Shown: positions 45,601 through 58,039, counted from the first letter of the stretch. The stretch is DNA of 64,000 nucleotides from Plantago major (GCA_026545765.1 JAIFAC010000120.1:62001-126000), one strand, 5' to 3'. Program-made: numbers and translations. The notes: generated by a model not told the origin, from the letters alone.

Positions 45601-45992
45601 ATTTCATCCAGTACCCCTTTTAGATGTTCTAATTACACTTGAGTACCAGTTAGATCAACAATAACATGCAAGTCCTGATCGATATAAATCAATTACATGT
45701 AGGTCCACGAATTTGACTTTTGGTGAATTAAAACCAGGAAAAGTCATTTTTACCCTGCTTAAATATCAACTTTTAGTTTTAGCCAAAAAGGCTTAACTTA
45801 TTGATGATGTGTGGACTTGGATGTAATTGATTTTTTTACATATAATTTATATTTAAACCTATTAATAATTAACTTGTATATTAAGATATCTTAATTAGTG
45901 GTTGTATGTAAATGTTCAGGAGGGTCCCATTTTGATTTTTAAACATTTTGGAGGTTTAATTTCAATTTTCACCTATCAAACATATAAATATA

Positions 45993-46985
45993 AGGGGTTA
46001 TTACATATATCCCCCTGTTAGATAGGGACATTGCATCTAAGCACCAGTTAGTTCAACAATTACATCTTAGTCCAAAAAGCTAATTTTTTGTTGACCAGCT
46101 TATAAGTTGAAATTCCTTAGTGGACAAACAAACAGGTCCTTAGTTTATTTTACCCCCTTTTCGATTTTAATACACAATAATGTCCAAAAAATAAATAAAA
46201 AATGGAAAAATAATTTAGGTTGAATAAAAAATTATGAACAATAAATAAAAAACAGAAAAACTATTTTTTTGAAAAATAAATAAAAATTAGAAAAGTTATT
46301 TTAAAAAATATGAAAATAAATAAATAATATAAAAATATTTTTTTTGGATAAAAATGAAAAGTAGAAAAATGATTTTAAGAAATAAAGAAGAAATTACTAA
46401 ATAAAAATTGAAAAATAAATAATGACATAAAAATGTTTATAAAATAAAAAATTATGAAAAATAAAATAAAAATATAAACAAATTTGAAAAACAATATAAC
46501 ATTAATTAACACATGTTTCCTTTCACTTCCATGGAAGCTCCATCCATTCCAGGAAGGTGAAAGTGATTTGTTAGAGATTTGTGAGTGAAAAATAATAAAT
46601 ATAAACTAATTAATAATAAAAAAAATTTATCAATTATGAAAAATAAATAAAAAACTGAAAAATAATTTAAAAAATAAAAAATTACGAAAAATAAATAAAT
46701 AACAGAAAAATTATTTTAAAAAAGGTATTGAAAAATAATTGATAACTGAAAAGGCATTGAAAAATTAAAAATTACAAAAAAAAAAAACATAAATTTGTTT
46801 AAAACATAATGAAAAAAAATAAAAATACAGTATCAATTAACCCATATTTTCAATTTTAAAATTTTAAATTGTTTTTATCCCTTTCACGTTCATGGAAGCT
46901 CGTTGAACTTAGGTTTCTACCATGGAAGTTCATCCATGGAGTTTCCAATAAAGTTAAATAAAAATTAATAAATTAATAAATATTA
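45993..46985. repeat. Giant inverted repeat, left arm (about 1 kb)
   Basis: From AGGGGTTATTACATATATCC to AATAAATTAATAAATATTA. Read as its complement, it matches 49016-50018 over nearly the whole length, including AAAGTGATTTGTTAGAGATTTG, the CTTCCATGGAAGCTCC palindrome (46531) and long AAAATAAATAAAAA tracts. Confidence 0.9.
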
Positions 46986-48712
46986 GGGCAAATTACATCT
47001 GACACCCCTCTTAGATTTCATTATTACATCTGGATCCCTGTTAGGCAAAGAATAACATCTAAATCCATAGCGATATAAATCAATTACATCTAGGTCCACG
47101 AATTTGACTTTTGGCGAATTAAATCATGGAAAAGCCTATTTTGCCCTCATTCAATTATCAACTTTTGGAAATCACCAAACAGCCTTAGCTTATCCGTGTC
47201 ACGTGCCCAGCACATAAGGACCTAAATGTAATTGAATCTAAACTAATATGTAGTCCAATGTAATTTTCTGGTTTTCAGAATATCACCCTTCAATTTTCTG
47301 GTTTTCAGAATATCACCCTTCAACTTTCTAAAAGTTTAATTCAGTCCCTATAATGTTTTTTATTTTGCAATTAGGTCTGTCAAATTCTCAACTTCAAGTG
47401 TTTCTAGTTTCCATAACATTTATTTGAGTCCCTGCAACAACGAAAAATTAATTCATACTAATCCAAAAAAAATAAATAATATACAAAATTTAAATATAAT
47501 TTTCAAAAAAAATCTGGGTTTTACGCTGACCTCATCTACAAGTCCCCAACCTCATCTAATTCTCAAAAGCAAGCCCTTCAAGTTTTCCAAAACCTCAATT
47601 AAGTCCCTATAGCAAAATCTAAATTTCTAAAATCGATTTCTTCAGCCCAGATCGAATAATGGGTCAGTAAACCTTCGTGTATAACGTCAAACTCATAAAC
47701 CGTTCAGAATCATCGTAAGATAATCAATCAAGAATCAAATCTAAACTAGAACTCATGAATCCAATTGCGAATCTTTGCCATACTACTTTGAATCCACCCA
47801 TCCGTCGATGTAGATTAGTTACGGATTAGCAAGAATCGAGCTCATGAAGCTCACGACCTCCATATTTGCTTGGGAAATATGGGGCAATTAATTTCTAGAA
47901 GTTTTTTTTTGGATTCAATTGAATTAGCGAAACCATTTTCACCTAATTGAATAAGTCGAAACATTATGGGCTCGAATGAATAAGTCGAAACCTTTTGAGC
48001 ACAGTTGCAATTTCTAAAATTAAGCAAATTATCCACAAGTTCCCACCTCATCTAATTCTCAAGCGCAAGCCTTCAAGTTTACGAAACTTTCAATTCGATC
48101 CTGTAACTTGAAACAAATTTTGAACATCTGTTCTTTACTCCTTATCAAATCTGGGTTCTAAATCTTCGATAAGATCGAAACTCATCAACCTTTCAGAAAT
48201 CGTTGTCCAAGATAATCAATCGAGAATCAAATCTCGAATAGAACTCGCGAATCTAATCGCGAATGCTGCCATACTCGCTTTGAATCTTGATAGCACAAGC
48301 TTCCACACATCCGTCAATGTAGATTAGTTCTGGATTAGCAAGAATCGAGCTCATGAAACTGACCTTCATTAATGGCGGAGTTTCCAAGCATTCAACTCAC
48401 ACACGCTAAATCGATGCAGGAGGTGAAATCTATGGTGAAGAAGTCGATTAGACTAAGGTGTTAAATGGAAGTCGAGGAAGAAGAAATGAAGAAATGGAAA
48501 TCGAGGAAGAAGATATAAATGGAAATGCGAGGAAGAAGACGAAATGTAAGAAAATTAGTAAGGCTGCGTTTGGTTGGCAAATAAGCTAAAGGGCAAAATA
48601 GGAAAGTCAACGCAAAACCGGATTAATGGACCTGGATGTAATTGTTAAACTAACATGGATCTAGATGAGCGAGAGGTGTCTAACAGGGGTACCATATGTA
48701 ATTGAATATAAA
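46986..48712. mobile_element. Inner foldback element within the giant hairpin
   Basis: Left end GGGCAAATTACATCTGACACC (46985) and right end GGGGTACCATATGTAATTG (48692-48710) are related to the stack's other ends and point inward. Inside, two diverged direct copies (about 47520-47870 and 48030-48360) share AAGATAATCAATC(A/G)AGAATC, GATGTAGATTAGTT and GGATTAGCAAGAATCGAGCT. No transposase; the ORF at 47424 is low-complexity readthrough. Confidence 0.6.
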
Positions 48713-49015
48713 TATAAAAAGGTTAAATGATAGTTTACAATTTCTAGAACTTCATACTTGTTTTTAAGACTTAATGGCATCTATTTAAATAATGAGAACT
48801 TCTAAATTACAGTAGTGATCCCCAGGCCTCATCTAATTCTTAAAGGATAGCCCTTTCAATTTTTTTAAAACCCTCAATTAAGTCCCCGTAAAATCCCAAA
48901 ATTTTAAAAAACTTTGTGAAATTCCAAAATAAAATCATTCTTACACGATTAGGAGGGCATGGAGAGAGATCAGTCCAATCATGATTGCACTTCCTATTCT
49001 TCCTATTTCAAATAA

Positions 49016-50018
49016 TAATATTTATTAATTTATTAATTTTTATTTAACTTTATTGGAAACTCCATGGATGAACTTCCATGGCAAGAAGCACGGAAGCTCC
49101 GTCAGAACTTCCATGAACGTGAAAGGGATAAAAACAATTTAAAATTTTAAAATTGAAAATATGGGTTAATTGATACTGTATTTTTATTTTATTTTTCATT
49201 ATTTTTTAAACAAATTTATGTTTTTTTTTTTTTGTAATTTTTAATTTTTCAATGCCTTTTCAGTTATCAATTATTTTTCAATACCTTTTTTAAAATAATT
49301 TTTCTGTTATTTATTTATTTTACGTAATTTTTTATTTTTTAAATTATTTTTCAGTTTTTTATTTATTTTTCATAATTGATAAAAAAAAATTTATTATTAA
49401 TTAGTTTATATTTATTATTTTTCACTCACAAATCTCTAACAAATCACTTTCACCTTCCTGGAATGGATGGAGCTTCCATGGAAGTGAAAGGAAACATGTG
49501 TTAATTAATGTTATATTGTTTTTCAAATTTGTTTATATTTTTATTTTATTTTTCATAATTTTTTATTTTATAAACATTTTTATGTCATTATTTATTTTTC
49601 AATTTTTATTTAGTAATTTCTTCTTTATTTCTTAAAATCATTTTTCTACTTTTCATTTTTATCAAAAAAAATATTTTTATATTATTTATTTATTTTCATA
49701 TTTTTTTAAATAACTTTTCTAATTTTTATTTATTTTTCAAAAAAATATTTTTTCTGTTTTTTATTTATTGTTCATAATTTTTTATTCAACCTAAATTATT
49801 TTTCCATTTTTTATTTATTTTTTGGACATTATTGTGTATTAAAATCGAAAAGGGGGTAAAATAAACTAAGGACCTGTTTGTTTGTCCACTAAGGAATTTC
49901 AACTTATAAGCTGGTCAACAAAAAATTAGCTTTTTGGACTTAGATGTAATTGTTGAACTAACTGGTACTTAGATGCAATGTCCCTATCTAACAGGGGGGA
50001 TATATGTAATAACCCCTA
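49016..50018. repeat. Giant inverted repeat, right arm
   Basis: Complement of 45993-46985, ending ATATATGTAATAACCCCT. The interior palindromes CTTCCATGGAAG (49470) and GAACTTCCATGG (49070) are conserved in both arms. Confidence 0.9.
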
Positions 50019-50282
50019 GTTTAAAATAACTAAGGCATGTTTGGTTTGTTTATAATCTTAAGTTGGTCAACCAAAAAATAACTTTTTGGATCTATATGTA
50101 ATTGTTCCACTAATGGGGATTCAGATGAGCAAGGAGCCACTAAGATGGTAGCTCTATGTAATTTTCCCCAGTATTAATTAATAGTTTAACTCCATTGTTT
50201 AATTCAATAGGAAAACAGTACACTTTTTATTTTAACAGATTGATATAATCAAAAGCACACTATTTATCACAAAAGGAATTAA

Positions 50283-51150
50283 TCAAATTAAGAGCAATTG
50301 GAAAATTACAATATTACTAAAAGAATTAATAAAATAACATATGCCTATGCATGTATGCCACCTCAAGATCAGCGACACATCGGGACAATCCTTTTGGATA
50401 ATTTGTCTGGCTTCGAAATGCAATATCCATTCTTCGCCGTTCAAGGCACAGAACATCGAAATCTCGAGGTAGTTAGGATTCTTCAATTTAAGTTTAGAAA
50501 GTCTAAATTTCAATTCACACCTGCAATTGTTGAGATATAATGCACCATCAGGCCGGCCTTTCAACTTAGAGAGTCTTTATATCCCATCTTCTCGGATGTT
50601 ATGATTTTCGCTAAATAATTTAATGTAATTCAAGCAGTAATGGCCTTCAGTATGCTTATATGGGATGGCTTTATTCATCAGTTTGAATGCATCTTCTTCA
50701 TGTTCTTCAACGAAATATTCGTCCTGTAACATGAGTGGAAATTAGATAAAGGTTGAATACTAAGAAATATTAAAGTTAATTATAATATTTCTAACCAAAG
50801 ATTGTCGCAATATCGTTTATAGATTGTTTGATCTTAGGAGCTTGAAAAGAAATGGTCTAGGAATGTCAAACGATGCATCAATGTGTATCTTCTTTAACAC
50901 ATCCTTATGTTCTCCAAGCTCGTTACGAATTGTACAACTGTCCGAATATTAATACGACATTTGAATAAATGTACTCTGTTAACAAAAGTGATGAAACTAA
51001 CAAAACATACCTCATTTTCGAGTGCCCATGTCTTTGTCAATGTAGACGCAATGGTGGAGATTATAACAATTAGTATATCATGTGGTCGTTCAAATAAAGA
51101 CATCATTTTCATCCTTTTTGTTGGTTGAGCTCGAGTCATTATGCTGCCGC
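50283..51150 (-). pseudogene. F-box-type gene relic
   Basis: On the minus strand a start near 51139 gives MTRAQPTKRMKMMSLFERPH, DILIVIISTIASTLTK (a degraded F-box: usually LP.DIL..IIS.VAS). A GTATGT donor (about 51012) and CAG acceptor (about 50945) lead to an exon reading CTIRNELGEHKDVLKKIHID, typical of the At2g35280-like F-box group. Further on (50580-50730) are HEEDAFKLMNKAIPYKHTEG and YCLNYIKLFSENHN, then a frame from 50564 with a few Cys residues. Frame changes and a missing Leu-Pro in the F-box argue for a pseudogene. Assignment is by pattern and is tentative. Confidence 0.45.
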
Positions 51151-52290
51151 AAAGAAATACAAAAGGTTTTTTATAAATTTCAGATGGAGCAACGTTTCAG
51201 AATAAAGGATGGAAGGGCGCTACAAACGGCTTGAGTAATCACGCTACTGATGATGCAGTCGAACTTATAGGAGAAAATGAATAAGATTAGGAAGTTTAAG
51301 TTTATCCTGAATATCTTAATTGATAATATGTTAGAGTTGTTTAGACTATTTGATATCATCTCAAATATAATAGGACACCTAAAAGATTAGTTACTCACAA
51401 AATATTGGAATATTCTGTTTTGGAGTTAACATAAATTTGTTTAACAAAAATCATTAACCTTCTGACTTTTGGATAAGAATCGAAAATCCAAATCCTAGGA
51501 AGAAAAAAAAAACGGATCGGATCTGATCTTCTATAACACGTTAATTTAGTTGATCTCATTTAGTGAAGATAACTAAACTAACTTGATTTTAGGATTGTTA
51601 GGAAAATTAAACAAATTAATTTCCCTAAATAAGATCAAATAATAAATAAATTTATTTTTTAATTTTTGAAATGCATCACAGTGATATCTTTTTTCAAAAT
51701 ATACTACTGTCTTTAATATAATTAGCAAATAGACTTGTTTTAAATAGTATTTACTAACAATAGATTTTTCTTGTAAAAATTAAGATATGGAATATTAAAA
51801 ATAGTATTAATGTATTTACTATAATTAACAAACAGGGTTGGTTTTAAATACGTTTTAATGAGGCTGAATTTGCCACATAAGATTTTGTCCTATGTGGCAT
51901 ATGTCTTTTTTAAATTAGTATGTATGTATGTATATATATTGTTCATAAAAAATTATAACATTGTATAAAATTTTCAACCCCTCTGAATTTTGCTGGAATA
52001 TTATTTTTCTTTTATAGTTTTTCTTTAACTGCAAACATTAACAATCAAGCATCAATCTTGAAAGAAATGGTTGGAATCAAGCCTCAATCTTGAAAATTAT
52101 TCGCATCATTCAAAATTTTAGAGCTCAATGTTCCTCTTCATCTTCTTCCTCTTCATCTTCGTCTACAATGTCCCTGTACTGGTTGTTAATTACCTGATGT
52201 ATCACTTGTATCAAGTATTCATCACCGCCATCTTCTTCCTCTTCCTCACGATTCATGTAACTGAATCTGCATGGAATCTACAGCGAATCA
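51151..52290. other. Intergenic / 3' region of the F-box gene
   Basis: 51170-52100 is AT-rich without a recognised gene. From 52290 down to 52125, downstream of the F-box stop on the minus strand, one frame is strongly acidic (NREEEEDGGDEYLIQVIHQV, then Glu/Asp-rich to a stop), which may be 3' UTR or a missed C-terminal exon. Confidence 0.45.
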
Positions 52291-54748
52291 TTAGAAGCTT
52301 TCTAAAACCCTGCCTACACCATAGGGACAATGTTTGAGTCGAACCTCTCCTGAGAGAGTCATGTCAAAGTTGAAAGCCGGCTCCAGTGTACTCCCTATAA
52401 CACTAACGTAACCCAAACTGCAATGTATAAGGTTGTTAGAAGTTAGAACACATGTTTTCGAGGAAAGCGACACAGAATTCTATAAAGTTACGCATTTATA
52501 TGGCCAAAAAAGGGACTAACCCTATATAGAACAGTCCATCAATTTCTTCTCTCTGGGCTCTACCCAACAGTTCAATGTGTAAATATCCACCCAAGCAAAT
52601 AGCCGGTTCTGGTAACTTGAATCGCTGCAAGCGTGCTTCCTATTCAGATATGAGAAAATGTAAGGCACTGATAGGATTGTATGTTATTTCAACTTTGAAG
52701 GTGTTTAGTCTATATATGGTTGAAAGCAGTGAAACCGGGAAGTGAGGAACTCATAGACGGGGATTTCTCTCTTTAGTCCTCAAAAACATAATTTCTGATG
52801 AAACTAACTAAATGCGGATTCGGAATCAAACAAACGAACAAGGGAATCAGCAAACATATGACCACCACTCAACAGAGAGTAGATTACCTGTGCCATGGGA
52901 AAGACTGGCGAAGTATATGTCCACACATACTTGTCAAGACTAGGCGGTTGAGAAGGACAGATGTTATTTACAGTTATCTCCAGGTCCTCTACTGATTTTG
53001 GATGACCCATTCGGAAACGCACAGACTTAGCAGAGTAAACGGGGCATCCAGGCTCCCAGAACACTGACGACAAAATTAATCTCAGATATATATGATTAAC
53101 CAAGATTAGATCAATAATTAAGTAAACCAAAGAACCTCACCTTCAAACGGACGTATAATGATTTCTGTCACAATGCATGTAGGATTTTTTAGAAGGTATA
53201 AGATATGCTCAGGCATGTCAGGGTCGGTTTGCCCTGTACTTGACCAGTATATACCAACTGATGAATGTCGGTCCACCGGGTTCAGAGTATTAATGATATT
53301 CTCAACGTCATTATCTGTGCTAGATGCACCAATTGGAAGTGCCAAGCATTCTTTAGGGGATACAACAGGCGTGGTCAGAACTTTAAGCAGACAAGTATAA
53401 GCCTTATGCTCCCTCTCAAGTCTCTCCAAGTCAGTGGGGTTTCTGGATACAACAGCAAAGTTTTCCTGCATTCCATCGTTTTCTTCAACCATAGAGGCAA
53501 TATTAGCCAACCAAGGAATCCTTTGCAAACATAGCTTTTTCGAGATGCAACTTGAGATCACTGCCAAAAGAAAATACCTAAATGAATTTTTGCTAAGATC
53601 ATGAGCACCGAAAACATAGAATCGAAGAATATTTTCAGCTACACGGAGCAATGTCAAGTAACACATACACACCATAAATGCATTAACCATCTTCCTTGGA
53701 TATGAGTGATGAATTCTAGGTCGAATCAATACAACATAATTTATTCTCACAGATCGGAGTCATCAGACTACAAGATATTATGTTGGGTAAAAAATAAGTC
53801 ATTGCCACAGATAATGAGCCACCACGTTTAGCAAGCCAGCTGACAGAACATATGTGAAGATCAAGAAGAAGGAACATGGGTGAAGCAAGAACAAGAAGAA
53901 AGCTTGATTCAGAATGACCAAAATAGAGAAGGAACAAGTGTGTGTGCACATAATGGGTGAAATACAAGTACCAAACATAAGCAGAAGGTTGATAGGCGCC
54001 AGGTGCAGCCGCTACAGCATATTACTAGCCAAGTTCTGGAGATATGACTGACTTTGGAACGTAGAGATATTATCAAGTTAGATAGGCGCATTTTCGAGGT
54101 GCAAGCTATAATCACTTTAGTGTTCTAGTAGTATAAACATGCGTACTGTTGCTTACTTTCACTGTACAAAATTTTCATCAGCAATACAATAAATTGCACA
54201 GCTCTTCATGTATTCTGCAATGTTTTCCGCTAATTCTGATAGAGTTTTCTACCTCAGAAAGAAATGGTTCATAACATCGACTATACATGATCCAAATTGT
54301 TTTGTGTAATGTATTAAATATTCTATTCCATAATATTTCAATTCCATAATATTTACATAGTCTAATAGTATTAATAGATGCTTAAAATAGCAACAACAAA
54401 ACTGTTGTTATTAACATTATCATAAATTAGTAGGCAAAAGGAATTCAATGGCCAAAAATGTTCCCATAGAAGATGGGGAAAACAATATAATCCCGTCAAA
54501 CGCAAACACAATACCAACAAGAATGAACTTGCTTCGAATTCTCCAGTATAATCCAATAAAACTAACAAAAATACGTATAAAAGACGAGACAATGAGCTGC
54601 AACAACATCAAATCAGCAAGAAATGCAGCTCACCTAAGTTGCGCCAAGACCACGAAACTGCACTAGCACGGATGAGATCAGCCACATCATCTAAGCACAA
54701 GAGAATTTTAGAGCTCAAATCAACAGGCAAACAGTCCATTCGAGACAT
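52291..54748 (-). CDS. F-box protein, At4g00755-like, 5 coding exons, 318 codons
   Basis: Minus-strand exons 54748-54634, 53560-53141, 53063-52888, 52639-52521 and 52417-52291, all with GT-AG borders and continuous frame. The N-terminus MSRMDCLPVDLSSKILLCLD is the F-box, which in such proteins contacts SKP1 in SCF ubiquitin ligases. The body matches the At4g00755 family: ISSCISKKLCLQRIPWLANI, ASSTDNDVENIINTLNPVDR, YWSSTGQTDPDMPEHILYLL, PVYSAKSVRFRMGHP, YVWTYTSPVFPMAQ, RFKLPEPAICLGGYLHIELL and GYVSVIGSTLEPAF. The substrate is unknown. Intron 1 is about 1.07 kb. A 5'-UTR intron (about 54752-54931) is likely. Arabidopsis members are about 60 residues longer; this copy stops after GRVLESF, with an acidic frame just downstream. 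I see no internal stop. Confidence 0.88.
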
Positions 54749-54948
54749 ACCCTGCTCAAGAAAACTAATAGTATAAGTACTCATTTCAATCTATATTTAA
54801 TTTCAAAGTAATTCAATCACTCCAATAGATAACTGATTACACAGATAATTGGGATAACAAACAAATAAATTGAATTCATCAAAACTTGAAACTTAACAAG
54901 TAGAAGAAAGGAAAATGCATCAATTGTACCTTTCCGAATACAAGTGAG

Positions 54949-55465
54949 GTGTAGTAAAGCAGACAAGAGATGGATTTTTATTTGTATATTGATTTTCTAG
55001 GGAATATTGATACGGCTTGAGAGCAGAACAATGTGAAACAGTATTGAAAATGAACCAGCTGACAATGGAGAAGATCAAGTTAGTGCCGGCTCAAGTTTGT
55101 CCTGGCTCAACTTTCCGGGGCCGGCAATTTCTTGGTTATGATTTATGATCATCGATTTGTAAAAGATAGAGAACTTTGTAATTTTTCGTATGCATTTCTA
55201 TATTTTTATAAACATGGAAAGATCCAAAATTAAGTATTTAATTTAGCAGATTATAAATGACAGAAGCGTTGCGTAGTTAAATGAAGCGGATCGTTAGCAA
55301 CCCTTATTTTTCCAGCCCAAAACTTAACCAGGCCAGGCCCAACACCCTCATTCCACAATTTGCTGAGAGTGTATGTATTTATGAGATTAGCTTAATCCTT
55401 AACTATTCTTGATTTTGCCTGGACCGACTAATGACTAGTGAGAGTGCAGATTAATATTTTGTATA
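54949..55465. other. Presumed promoter of the F-box gene
   Basis: Divergent intergenic DNA upstream of the minus-strand F-box gene. A self-complementary GCCGGCTCAAG...CTCAACTTTCCGGGGCCGGC stretch lies at about 55084-55127. No other gene. Confidence 0.4.
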
Positions 55466-55808
55466 GGAAATTGCATATAAGGACCACTTTGTAGGTTGAA
55501 ACTGCGTAAAAATGGCTAAAAAAAGTCTTGTAAAAAGTAATTCTATTTTTTGAAATTTTCTCTCTATTCTGACATAACTTTCCATGAATGCCCTCCTTTC
55601 TTTCTCTCTTGAAAGACCAAAAAAAAAGTCTTTAAAAAAGTAATTCTATTTTTTGGTACTAATTTCTCCCAACTACAACATGATTTTCCATTAATACTCC
55701 TCATTTCTTTTTCTCCAAGTCTACCGTACTGCTGTGTATACGGAATTCATTTGTTCTTCATCGTTTCCAGATTTCTCTCTTCTCCTCTCACATTTTTCTC
55801 ACTCGACC

Positions 55809-56268
55809 ATGAATTTCATTGTATCTCTCACGTTCAATGGTTTTAGCCATGTTTTTGGCCTAAAACCTGATTTTAAATTTTCTGATCTTCTAGATGTTGC
55901 AATTTCGAAATTTAATCTTAAGGATTTGGATTCAACTCGATTTGTTTATCTTATTGAGAAGAAAACGTTCATGCTTTTCACTGATGATGATAATGCTGCG
56001 ATCGATGATTGGTTTATGTTCTGCTCACGATTTAAAATATGTTGATATTACTATCCTCGTCGGATCTGCTGAGGGTGATGTTGTTCCAGTTAATTGTGTT
56101 AATGGTAAGAGGAAGTTTATTGGTGAGAGTAGTGGAAGTGGTGGTTCTGGATTGGCTGCTGAAACCAACTCCTCGGTGCATGAAACTAACAGAGTAGCTG
56201 CTGAAACCAACTTAGTTGGTCATGAAACCAACAATGTAGTGGGTAGGATAGAATATGCTGGGCGGTAG
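55809..56268 (+). pseudogene. MULE transposase N-terminal (PB1-like) fragment with ETN heptads
   Basis: From the ATG at 55809: MNFIVSLTFNGFSHVFGLKP, then FKFSDLLDVAISKFNLKDLD and RFVYLIEKKTFMLFTDDDNA, resembling the PB1-like N-terminus of plant MULE transposases. A one-base shift near 56005 is needed to continue into LCSAHDLKYVDITILVGSAE. The C-terminal part is a heptad repeat ETNSSVH-ETNRVAA-ETNLVGH-ETNNVVG, and the frame ends at 56268 where a MITE begins. The zinc-finger and DDE domains normally following are absent. Confidence 0.5.
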
Positions 56269-56518
56269 CCCTGGACCCATCCTAAATCCTAATTAAGACC
56301 GTAGCTCCCGGAGGGTGTTTTCAAATTCAGTTGATTTAGGGGTTCACCATTCCCCTTAGGGTTTTAGAATTTTACGGTCTTAATTTAGTTCTTCATTGCC
56401 CCGACAATCGCTTAATTAGGGTTTAGGACGGTCCAGGGTGGTAGCCCTAGACCCGCCCTAAACCCTAAATAAGACCGTAGCTCCCGGAGGGTGTTTTCAA
56501 ATTCAGTTGATTTAGGGT
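56261..56518. mobile_element. Small foldback MITE, first copy plus partial copy
   Basis: GGCGGTAGCCCTGGACC at the left, GGTCCAGGGTGGTA at 56430-56443, with internal inverted AATTAAGACCGTA/TACGGTCTTAATT. The left half then recurs (56440-56518) directly downstream. Confidence 0.6.
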
Positions 56519-57848
56519 GTTACGAAACTAACTTATGTGTCCTGAAACTAACTTTTTGTGCTCTGAAACTAATATTTTTATGCTATGAAACGAACTCATG
56601 CGTTGTGAAACTAATTTTTTGTGTCCTGAAATTAATTCTTATGTCCTGAAACTAACTTTTTTGTGTTATGAAAATAACTCATGCGTTGTGAAACTAACTA
56701 TATAATATCTGAAACTAAGAGACTTGCTCCTGAAACTAAGAGACTTACTCCTGAAACTAGCAGACTATATCCTGAAACTAACAGACTTTGTTGTCCAACC
56801 TAGCTTATAAGTCATACGTACTAGCACACTAATTAGAGTTACAAAATACAAGCACTGAACTTTGCATTTATATGTCCGTCTATTATCTTCTGGAACAACA
56901 CCCTGAATGGTGTTTTATATAGGCTTTTCGAATGTTTTTTCAGGGCTAGAATTTGGAGAAACTCGACACATGTTTTTAATCCCCCGCATTTAAATGTTGT
57001 TTCCGTGGCCTTTTGTATTCATGAAACTAACAGAAAAGACTCATGAAACCAACAAAACTGGCTCCTGGAACTAACTCAAAGACTCATGAAACCAAGGCGA
57101 TGGATCCTGAAACTAACTCAAATACTCATGAAACCAACCTGAAACTAACTCAAAGACTCATGAAACTAACAGAACTGGCTCATGAAACTAACTCAAAGAC
57201 TCATGAAACCAACTGAACTGAAGGTGTATTCAAATTCAGTTGATTAGGTTCACCATTTCCCCTAGGGTTTTAGAATTATAAGTTCCTGAAACTAATACTA
57301 TTTTGTTCTGAAACTAACATTGTTGGTCCTGAAACTAACTTTAATGAACCTGAAACTAACATTCTGAGTTCTTGAAACTAAATTTAATGAAACTAAAACT
57401 AATATTAATGAACCTGAAACTGACTTTTTTGAGTTCATGAAACTAATACTAACGATGATGAAATTAATACAAATGATGCTAAAACTAATACTATTTTGTT
57501 CTTAACATTTGTTGGCCCTGAAACCAATATTCTGAATTTTTGAAACTAACTTTAATGAACCTGAAACTAATATTAATGAACCTGAAACTAACTTTCTAAA
57601 TTCCTGGAACTAATACTATTTTGTTATGAAACTAACATTTATTGGCCCTGAAACTAATTGTAATGAATCTGAAACTAACTTTAGTGAAACTGAAACTAAC
57701 ATTGTTGACTTTGAAACTAACTTTAATGAACCTGAAACTAAATTTTTGAGTTCCAGAAACTAATTTTAATAAACATGAAACTATTAATGAACCTGAAACT
57801 AACTTTCCGAGTTCATGAAACTAATACTAATGATGCTGAAACTAGTAC

Positions 57849-58039
57849 TACCGCCCTGGACCCGTCCAAAACCCTAAATCCTAATGAAGACCGTAGCTCC
57901 TGGAGGGTGTTTTCAAATTCAGTTGATTTAGGAGTTCACCATTCCCCTAAAGGTTTTAGATTACGGTCTTAATTTAGTGCTTCATTGCCCCGACAACCGC
58001 TTAATTAGGGTTTAGGATTTTGGACGGTCCAGGGCGGTA
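57849..58039. mobile_element. Small foldback MITE, second copy
   Basis: 191 bases with perfect 14-bp inverted ends TACCGCCCTGGACC / GGTCCAGGGCGGTA, and again followed by a partial copy (58036-58150). Inserted in the minisatellite. Confidence 0.7.

Larger units (their letters stand above)
44718..50175. mobile_element. Nested stack of foldback elements (outermost)
   Basis: Left-type ends (ATTACATNTGGACCCCCTGTTAGAT followed by GGTACC(C/A)GTTAG) occur at about 44723, 45600, 45998 and 46988; inverted right-type ends occur at about 48700, 50010 and 50165. The order L-L-L-L-R-R-R fits insertions of related foldback elements into one another. The outermost right end (CTATGTAATTTTCCCC) pairs with the left end at 44718 or 45595. 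No transposase is visible, so these are non-autonomous. Confidence 0.6.

Noticed and set aside
47424-47612. ORF of 62 codons in the innermost foldback element
   Set aside because: Low-complexity Lys/Asn/Ser readthrough within repeat DNA.
54371-54611. Hydrophobic minus-strand ORFs that look like membrane segments
   Set aside because: They lie in the first intron of the F-box gene and are explained by pyrimidine-rich intron sequence.
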